A stretch of 64,000 nucleotides of DNA from assembly GCA_948144175.1 (NCBI GenBank), contig CANXME010000502.1, positions 31,182 through 95,181 of the forward strand. The letters are read 5' to 3'. A program made the position numbers and the translations under genes. Shown in pieces: positions 56,601 through 64,000 of this stretch. The notes beneath the pieces were generated by a model. The model was not told where the DNA came from. It searched no databases and saw only the letters and a program-made list of their open reading frames with translations. The stretch's first letter is position 1; each line of letters opens with the position of its first letter. The stretch is from Closterium sp. NIES-65. Lineage: Eukaryota; Streptophyta; Zygnematophyceae; Desmidiales; Closteriaceae.

Positions 56601-57846
56601 AACGCCCATATCTGGGGACGGTTCTTCATGCGGCGGGCCCGTTTGAAGGCAAAAAGAGCTGGAATCTCGTCCTAAGGTGTCTAGGAGTGTGGCAAACACG
56701 ATCGTGCTGGGCGGTCCATGATCCGAGTAACATTGCTTCACATTTTATACCGGTACGGATTTCGCATCTTCCCGGGCTCACAAACGCCCTTATATGGGGA
56801 CGATTCTTCATGCGGCGGGCCCGTTTGAAGGCAAAAAGAGCTGGAATCTCGTCCCAAGGTATCTAGGATTGTGGCAAACACGATCGTGCTGGGCGGTCCA
56901 TGATCCGAGTAACATTGCTTCACATTTTGTACCGGTACGGATTTCGCAGCTTCCCGGGCTCAGAAACGCCCATATATGGGGACGGTTCTTCATGCGGCGG
57001 GCCTGTTTGAAGGCAAAAGAAGCTGGAATCTCGTCCCAAGGTGTCTAGGATTGTGGCAAACACGATCGTGCTGGGCGGTCCATGATCCGAGTAACATTGC
57101 TTCACATTTTATACCGGTACGGATTTCGCATCTTCCAGGGCTCACAAACGCCCTTTTATGGGGACGGTTCTTCATGCGGCGGGCCTGTTAGAAGGAAAAA
57201 AGAGCTGGAATCTCGTCCCAAGGTATCTAGGATTGTGGCAAACACGATCGTGCTGGGCGGTCCATGATCCGAGTAACATTGCTTCACATTTTGTACCGGT
57301 ACGGATTTCGCAGCTTCCCGGGCTCAGAAACGCTCTTATATGGGGACGGTTCTTCATGCGGCGGGCCTGTTTGAAGGCAAAAAGAGCTGGAATCTCGTCC
57401 CAAGGTATCTAGGATTGTGGCAAACACGATCGTGCTGGGCGGTCCATGATCCGAGTAACATTGCTTCACATTTTGTACCGGTACGGATTTCGCAGCTTCC
57501 CGGGCTCACAAACGCCCTTATATGGGGACGGTTCTTCATGCGGCGGGCCCGTTTGAAGGCAAAAAGAGCTGGAATCTCGTCCCAAGGTGTCTAGGATTGT
57601 GGCAAACACGATCGTGCTGGGCGGTCCATGATCCGAGTAACATTGCTTCACATTTTATACCGGTACGGATTTCGCATCTTCCCGGGCTCACAAACGCCCT
57701 TATATGGGGACGGTTCTTCATGCAGCGGGCCCGTTTGAAGGCAAAAAGAGCTGGAATCTCGTCCCAAGGTATCTAGGATTGTGGCAAATACGATCGTGCT
57801 GGGCGGTCCATGATCCGAGTAACATTGCTTCACATTTTGTACCGGT
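53656..57846 (+). repeat. 182-bp satellite, 23 full units
   Basis: A head-to-tail array of exactly 182-bp units starting CCGGTACGGATTTCGCA, from 53656 to 57841 plus CCGGTA of a 24th. Units fall into type A (TTTTGTACCGG, CGCAGCTTCCCGGGCTCAG) and type B (TTTTATACCGG, CGCATCTTCC, GGGCTCACAAACG). From 55112 they mostly alternate A-B, giving 364-bp dimers. Private variants recur at 728 bp and 1,456 bp. Each unit contains the palindrome CACGATCGTG, and type A also GTACCGGTAC. The left edge abuts the 31-bp satellite and the right edge abuts element A3. Short open frames inside are incidental because the unit length is not a multiple of three. Confidence 0.96.
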
Positions 57847-59254
57847 AGTGACAGCAGTAGCCAGGAGACGCGTGACAGTAGGACTGGCAGCACGAAGAGA
57901 GTCCGACTCCGGGTCGGCAAGAGCAGGAAGAGAGGAAGCAGGAGGAGAAGGCAAAGGGGGCACGCAGAGGAGCAGTGGACGGACGCAGTGACATCCGGTG
58001 CGTGCCAGGGACAGGAGGAGGACGCTGACGCGACCCGCGACCACTAGCGCGCTCAGTACGAACAGGCGACACAGGACGAGACGCAGGCTCACGACGCTCG
58101 GTAAGACCTCCAGTCGGACCAGTGTAGGGAGAAGGAGCAGGCAAAGGGGAGGCAGGCTGTAGCTGTGGCTGTGACCGGACAGGCTGCGGACCCTCTAAGG
58201 GAGGAGGAGGAGGTGTAAGACCAAGAACCTGCTGCAGGAGCGGAACGAAGTACGGTCGGGGCCGCGCGGCGACGCTAGAAACAGCAGGAACAGCACCAGC
58301 AGCCCCGGCAGGAGCACCCACTCCAGCAGCACCTCCAGCAGCACCACCAGAAGCTCCAGAACCCCCAGCCGCAGCACCAGGAGCACTGTTAGTCGGACAG
58401 CCAACGGCAGGCTCAGCGCCAACACCCTCAGCAGGACCAGCTCCAGGAGAACCCTCAGACCCAGCAGCTCCAGCACCCACAGTACGAGCACCGGCGGGAC
58501 GCGCGGCAGCAGGACCCTCTGCAGCCGAAGAACCACCCGCACCAGCAGCACGCCTCCAGCGCCTGGCAAACCACTCACGCAGCTCCTGTGGGGAGAGTGG
58601 CTCCCGGCGAGACGAAGCACCCCCAGGCACAGCACCTCCAGGCTCAGAACCCCTAGACACAGCACCCCCAGGCGCAGCACCCCCAGGCTCAGCACCCCCA
58701 GGCACAGCACTCCCAGACTCGGCACCTCCAGGCTCAGCACCCCCAGGCACAGCACCCCCAGGCTCAGCACCCCCAGGCTCAGCACCCCCAGACTCGGCAC
58801 CTCCAGGCTCAGCACCCCCAGACTCCGCACCCCCAGGCTCAGCTCCCGCAGCAGCACCAGAGTCACCAGTGACCTCGACAGGCTCGACCGCGTCTACCTG
58901 GGACACACCTGAAGGGGCAGGACCCTGAGGGGGGAGGGGGACTACCGGGGGGGGACCTGGTACCAAGAAGAGCGGGGGTGGGGGGAGGGACGGAGTGCGG
59001 TAGGGGAAGAGGCGGTAGTAGGGTACCGACTCGTCGAACGTGACGTCCTGGGAGGACAGAACACGTCGAGAGGTGGGGTGGTAAAACTGCCACCCAGGGG
59101 CGTCGGGGGGGAACCCCAGGAAGACGCAGGGAGAAGCACGAGGGGACAGCTTGTCCGCAGACAGGTCGCGAACAAACGCCCGAGATCCCCAGACCCGGAA
59201 CGCCGACGCATCGCCAACCTTCCCCGTCCACAGCAGGGCTGGGGAGGTCTCCGG
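57847..59254 (-). pseudogene. integrase tail and low-complexity linker of element A3, truncated
   Basis: Same phase as the integrase after the TGA at 59255-59257. It contains the integrase tail, the GGAEP-type repeats (58629-58849) and REPLSPQELREWFARR, then the phase change near 57960. The last element codons (TVTRLLATAVT) run directly into 182-bp satellite. Nothing downstream of this remains. Confidence 0.82.
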
Positions 59255-60870
59255 TCAAGAGACCCTGGGGTGGAGGTTGATCTGGTGCGCAGCGTAACTG
59301 ACCGCAAACGGCCACAGAAAATGGGGAGCAGCCGCATGCATCATGGACGTACGAGCGACGTCCATGACCATGCCAATGCGGCGCTCAGCAATCCCATTCT
59401 GCTGTGGTGAGTCCGGAAGCGTGAAGGTCTGACGGATGCCTCGCGCACGACAGTAGGCACTCAGGAGGCTAGAGGAGAACTCTCCGCCTCTGTCCGAGTG
59501 CAGACGTAAAACAGGGAAGTCAGAGCCAAAGCTCCTCCGAAGCTGGAGACGAGCTGCGCGGATCCAGTCGATCAACACCTCAGTGACCTCACCCTTGCTG
59601 CGCAAGGGGAAGACTGTGGTGTAACGCGAGTAGTCGTCAACCACCAGCAGGAAGTAGCGCTCCTGACCCTGTCCACGGACGCGGGCTGGGCCCCACACGT
59701 CCATGTGAAGCGTCTGCAACGGGGCCTCTGTCGGAGGAAACTGGGAGGAGTGAGGGGCAGCACGCTGGCGCCCCTCGACACAGGGGACACAGGTGGTGCC
59801 AGGGCCCGGAGGAAGGGGAGGGAGAGACCGGGGAAGACCAGACACAAGGACTCGCGAGGCCATGCCTCTGAGCCGAAGCAGAGAGGGGTGGCCAAGGCGG
59901 TGGTGCCAGAGGAGGGTCTCGTGAGACAGACGACGACACGAGCAGGGGGCAGACTCAGGACCAGACCTGGACGCTGCAGCAAACACCTGACCAGACGAAG
60001 GGACCCTACCAGACTCAGCACCTGGAGGAGAAGCAGTGGTCAGTGTGTAGAGGCTCGACCCTGGCCGACGTGTAAACGTAGCCAGGTGGCGACCTGTATC
60101 CGCCTCCGTGCAGTGGGTCACCCGCTGACGAGCAGGGGTGAACTGGTGGACACCCGCATCCTGGAGGTCAGCACCACTCACCAAGTTCGTCGAGAACGAG
60201 GGGAGGTAGAGACCAGTCAGGGTGCCAGAGGGGGCCGCCGGACACGGGAGGACAGTGGAGAAGCGAGACAGGACAGGCCCCCCAGAGGGGTCAGCCAGGG
60301 ACACCGCAACCGGCCGACTCAGCGGCGTGAGAGTGGTGCGGTCCCTAAAGAAGGAGCGAGACGCTCCAGAGTCAAGGGTGAAGGTGTGAGAGGCCGAAGC
60401 CGACACAGTACCTGAGAGGGCAGACTCACCAGTACCTGAGAGCACAGACGCACTGGCACCTAGAGCAGCTGCCTCACTAGTACCTGACGCGGCAGTACCA
60501 ATGCCCGGGTCAGGCGGGAAACACCGGTAACAGTCATCCTTATCACTACCAGTCACAGCATACATAGCAGAGAGAATAGCATCAAAATCAAGATCATAAA
60601 TAGCTACACCAGCCCTAGACAGCTCTCCCCAGCGGGGGATCTCAGCGGCCTCCGGAAACTGCTGACGCCAGGCGTCGGTCAGGCGGCCAAAGCAGCGGCG
60701 GGGTGTGTGGGCGCCTCCACACCTCTCCCCTGCACGGTCACCTGTGCGAAGAACGTAGGGGCAGGGACCAAGCGCACCACCACGCTGACGCTGCAAGTAC
60801 CACTCACGGAGCTGCTGAGGGCCGGGGACGGTGCGAGAGCGCTGCTGCTGCTGCTGTGGCTGCTGCTGCG

Positions 60871-60901
<31 letters not shown>

Positions 60902-61975
60902 CTGACCACCCCCAGAGCTGCTCCGCTGGGACGAGCCACTCCGACCCCCGCCTCCACCGCCACCCCCGCCTCCACCGCCACCCTCGTCTCCACCGCCACC
61001 TCCCCCACCAGGACCGTCGCTCCCACCGCTCCCACCGCCTCCTCCGCTACCACCTCCGCCGCCACCTCCGCCTCCACCGCCGCCACCAGTACCTCCACTC
61101 CCGCCACCACCCCCACCGCCACCCCCACTCCCCCCGCCACCCCCACCGCCTCCTCCACCGCCCCCTCTAGTTCCACCCGCTCCCTTGCCCCCTTTGCCCT
61201 TGCCAGAGCGGCGTCTGCCGCTGGGGGCAGACGCCGCGCCGACCGACTCAAAACCAGTGAGGTCGGCCGCAGCGGCAGAGGCGACAGAGGGCAGCAGGGG
61301 GGAAGGACCACACCCCTCAAAGATGGGGGTGCGAGGGTCACCCCGAGAGGCCCCTACAGCGACAATACTCTTCTCAGCCGCTAGCAGGGACTCCTCAAGG
61401 AGATCGACAGTGAGAGTGGTGGGACAGACAGAGAGAAACTGGTCCCTAACGGCACGAAGGGACTCAGGGAGACGGGTGACGAGAAAGTAGAGAGTGATGT
61501 ACATGGGAGGAGGGTTCGCAGCGCGGAACTCAGCAGGAAGGGCAGCGCGGTAGCGGGTGTCACTAGCACGGAGGTGGGTAACGAGGTCAGCAACAGTGGG
61601 AAAGGAGGCGAGGTCAGGGAAGAGAAACGGTAGCATGAGGCGGCTAAGGGTAGCGGAGGAAGGGGAGGAGTAGCGTGCAACTACAGCGTCGTACAAGGCC
61701 TGAGCGGTCTTGCACTGACTAAAGTGGGCACGCTCAGAGGAAGGGAGGTGGCGACGCACAGCAAGACGTGCAGCAGCATCGCGGGTCGCCCACTTGGAGC
61801 GAACGGCAGAGTCAGCATCAGCAGGTGGGGCAGGGACAGCGCCAGAGACAAAGTCAAAGAGAGAGACCTCATCTATCGCATCACAGAGTAAGTACAGCTG
61901 TAGGTCTTCAATCCAGACGGCAAAGTCAATGGCCCTCCCCTCAGCGTCAAACGTAAGGACATTGGGGGTGGCCAT
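59255..61975 (-). pseudogene. copia gag-protease-integrase core of element A3
   Basis: Collinear with 33241-35958: MATPNVLTFDAEGRAIDF start, gag, Gly and Gln tracts (one extra Gln codon here), CGGAHTPRRC, DSGAS protease, HHCC, and D, D, E of integrase, stopping after LHPRVS. Differences from A2 include P for A in the knuckle-like segment, K for E in GSDKDDCYRC and P for S in LPRSLPPLPP. The open frame extends upstream to 62512 through low-complexity leader, which I leave out as probably untranslated. Confidence 0.88.
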
Positions 61976-62980
61976 GGCAGCAGCTGAAAGTCTCACCGGG
62001 CTGGGAGAGTCGGGTAGTGCAGCAGCAGAGGAACACAGCTCAGGGACAGCGGCACGGCTCGGGCGGCTCGGGTTGCTGGGGCGGCGCGGGCGGCTCGGGC
62101 GGCTCGGGCGGCTCGGGCGGCTCGGGCGGCTCGGGCGGCTGGGGCGGCTCGGGCGGCTCGCGCGGCTCGGGCGGCTCAGGCGGCTCGAGCGGCTCGGGTT
62201 GTTGGGGCGGTGCGGGCGGCTCGGGCTGCTGGGCTGTACAGGCGGCTCGTGCGGCGCTGGTGTCGCGACGGGCGGCTCACTGGCGGCTCGCAGGCGGCTG
62301 CACAGGCGGCTCAGGGACGGCGGCGCGGGCGGCTCAGGGAGCTCACGGGCGGCTGCGACGGGCGGCTCGCGGGCGTCGGGCGCTAGGGCGTTGGGGCGAC
62401 GGCGGGCGGCGCTCAGGCGTTCGGGCGGGCGGCCGTAAGGGTGAAAGGGCGGGCGGCGCTCGGGCGCTAGGGCGGGCGGCCGGCCGTCAGGGCGCTCGGG
62501 CGAGTGGCGCACGGGCGCTAGGGCGGGCGGCCGTCAGGGCGCTAGGGCGAGCGGCGCTCGGGCGCTAGGGCGGGTGGCCGTCAGGGCTCTAGGGCGGGCG
62601 GCGCTCGGGCGATAGGGCGGGCGGCGCTCGGGCGCTAGGGCGGGCGGCGCTCGGGCGCTAGGGCGGGCGGCGCTCGGGCGCTAGGGCGGGCGGCGCTCGG
62701 GCGCTGGGGCGGGCGGCCGTCAGGGCGCTAGGGCGGGCGGCCGTCAGGGGGCTAGGGCGGTTGGCGCTCGGGCGCTAGGGCGGACGGCCGTCAGGGCGCT
62801 AGGGCGGGCGGTCGTCAGGGCGCTAGGGCGGGCGGCCGTCAGGGCACTAGGGCGGGCGGCCGTAAGAGGAGGGAGCAGCGGGAGCGCGACGGTAGGGGCG
62901 ACACGCAGGGTCGCTAAAAAAAAGAGCGCGCGCCTCGGGGCGCGCTTCGGTGGGCCCTAGGAACAGTCCCTAGGAGGGGA

Positions 62981-62995
62981 CCTGCTCTGATTCCA
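62981..62995 (-). other. primer binding site of element A3
   Basis: Same CCTGCTCTGATTCCA as in A2, adjoining the LTR. Confidence 0.87.
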
Positions 62996-63126
62996 TGAGA
63001 AGAATTGAACGAGAATGAAATGAGTATGAACGAAGTGAGTACAAATAGGAAACCCTAATTGTGTTGTATCCCCTATGGGATACCCCACTATAGCCTACAC
63101 AAACAAGTAAGCTATATGTTCTGACA
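62996..63126 (-). repeat. 5' LTR of element A3
   Basis: 131 bp, TG...CA. It carries the TTGTATCCCC variant of A2's 5' LTR and is followed by GCTAG and the same satellite monomers as at 37110. It has no partner LTR in the window. Confidence 0.94.
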
Positions 63127-64000
63127 GCTAGGCCCTTGTTCTTGCAATTTTGCACATGCTAGGCCCTTGTTCTTTTTATTTTGCAGACGCTAGGCCCTTG
63201 TTCTTGCTATTTTGCACAGGCTATGCCTTTGTTCTTTTTATTTTGCACACGCTAGGCCCTTGCTCTTGCTATTTCGTGAACGCTAGGCCCTTGTTCTTGA
63301 TTTTTTGCACACGCTAGGCCCTTGCTCTTGCTATTTTGCACTCGCTAGGCCCTTGTTCTTGCAATTTTGCACACGGTAGGCCCTTGTTCTTGCAATTTTG
63401 CACATGCTAGACCCTTGTTCTTGAAATTTTGCACACGCTAGGCCCTTGTTCTTACTATTTCACGAACGCTAGGCCCTTGTTCTTGATTTTTTTGCACACG
63501 CTAGGCCCTTGCTATTGCTATTTTGCACTCGCTAGGCCCTTGTTCTTGCAATTTTGCACACGCTAGGCCCTTGTTCTTGCAATTTTGCACACGCTAGGCC
63601 CTTGTTCTTGCAATTTTGCACACGCTAGGCCCATGTTCTTTTTATTTTGCACACGCTAGGCCCTTGTTCTTGCTATTTTGCACACGCTATGCCCTTGTTC
63701 TTTTTATTTTGCACACGCTAGGCCCTTGTTCTTGCAATTTCGCACATGCTAGACACTTGTTCTTTTTATTTTGCACACCCTAGGCCCTTGTTCTTGCTAT
63801 TTCGCGAACGCTAGGCCCTTGTTCTTGATTTTTTGCACACGCTAGGCCCTTGCTCTTGCTATTTTGCACTCGGTAGGCCCTTGTTCTTGCAATTTTGCAC
63901 ACGCTAGGCCCTTGTTCTTGCAATTTTGCACACACTAGGCCCTTGTTCTTATTTTTTTTGCACACACTAGGCCCTTCTTCTTTTTATTTTGCACACGCTA
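63127..64000 (+). repeat. 31-bp satellite, forward orientation (array S7), runs off the window
   Basis: About 28 forward monomers that copy 37110-37983 with single-base indels in T runs (for example one extra T near 63490 and near 63958). No gene is present. Confidence 0.95.

Larger units (their letters stand above)
57847..63126 (-). mobile_element. Ty1/copia element A, copy A3, 5' half only
   Basis: 5' LTR 62996-63126, PBS, minisatellite leader, gag-protease-integrase and linker, cut at 57847 inside the linker before RT, where the 182-bp satellite begins (ACCGGTA/GTGACAGCAG). There is no RT, RNase H or 3' LTR. It is collinear with A2 31833-37109 and shares A2's integrase stop and linker frameshift. 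The satellite beyond the LTR is also shared, so this is a duplicated segment. The base near the cut matches A1 (GCAGTAG) rather than A2 (ACAGTAG). Confidence 0.93.

Noticed and set aside
53656-57846. Open frames of 61-90 codons in the 182-bp array on both strands
   Set aside because: They recur every 182 bp with the unit and have no protein-like conservation; the unit length is not a multiple of three.
1-64000. tRNA, rRNA, telomere repeats or host genes
   Set aside because: No cloverleaf, rDNA-like or telomere-type tract and no non-transposon protein domain was seen on either strand; a dedicated search could still find small RNAs.

Overview
This window looks like repeat-dense heterochromatin of a eukaryote nuclear genome, most likely a green plant or streptophyte alga. 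The evidence for that is Ty1/copia retrotransposons with initiator-tRNA-Met-type primer binding sites, CpG-type decay and long satellite arrays. I cannot name the species. I see no host protein-coding gene, rRNA, tRNA or CRISPR array. Almost every base belongs either to a tandem satellite or to one of two copia families, here called element A (131-bp LTRs, GC-rich, Gly/Pro/Gln-rich polyprotein) and element B (1,254-bp LTRs, one intact 1,494-codon gag-pol frame).

Layout: 1-2204 is the 3' half of element A copy A1 (+ strand, frameshifted). 2205-6628 is a 31-bp satellite that changes orientation near 3848. 6629-13676 is element B copy B1 (+, complete, intact ORF). 13677-18918 is 31-bp satellite. 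18919-27827 is a composite element B on the minus strand, LTR-internal(deleted)-LTR-internal(intact)-LTR, sharing its central LTR and flanked by a 5-bp target duplication GTTCT. 27828-29650 is 31-bp satellite. 29651-37109 is element A copy A2 (-), complete with target duplication GCTAG but with a broken pol. 37110-53655 is about 16.5 kb of 31-bp satellite that changes orientation near 48366. 53656-57846 is a different satellite, 23 units of exactly 182 bp. 57847-63126 is the 5' half of element A (copy A3, -), and 63127-64000 is more 31-bp satellite.

Three large structural events tie these pieces together. (1) 4807-13676 and 20744-29650 are inverted copies of about 8.9 kb that include element B and its satellite flank. 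(2) 31833 to about 37983 and 57847-64000 are direct copies at least 6.1 kb long that share element A, its mutations and its satellite flank, so A3 is a segmental duplicate and not an independent insertion. (3) The satellites have higher-order structure: mixed monomer types, 186-bp six-mers and blocks of about 2.6 kb in the 31-bp family, and 364-bp dimers with 728-bp tetramers in the 182-bp family.

Functionally, B1 and B3 look potentially autonomous, with matched LTRs, PBS, PPT and an intact frame containing gag, protease, integrase, reverse transcriptase and RNase H. All element A copies are broken. The 182-bp array, at nucleosome-scale unit length, with higher-order repeats and surrounded by retrotransposons, is a reasonable but unproven centromere or pericentromere candidate.
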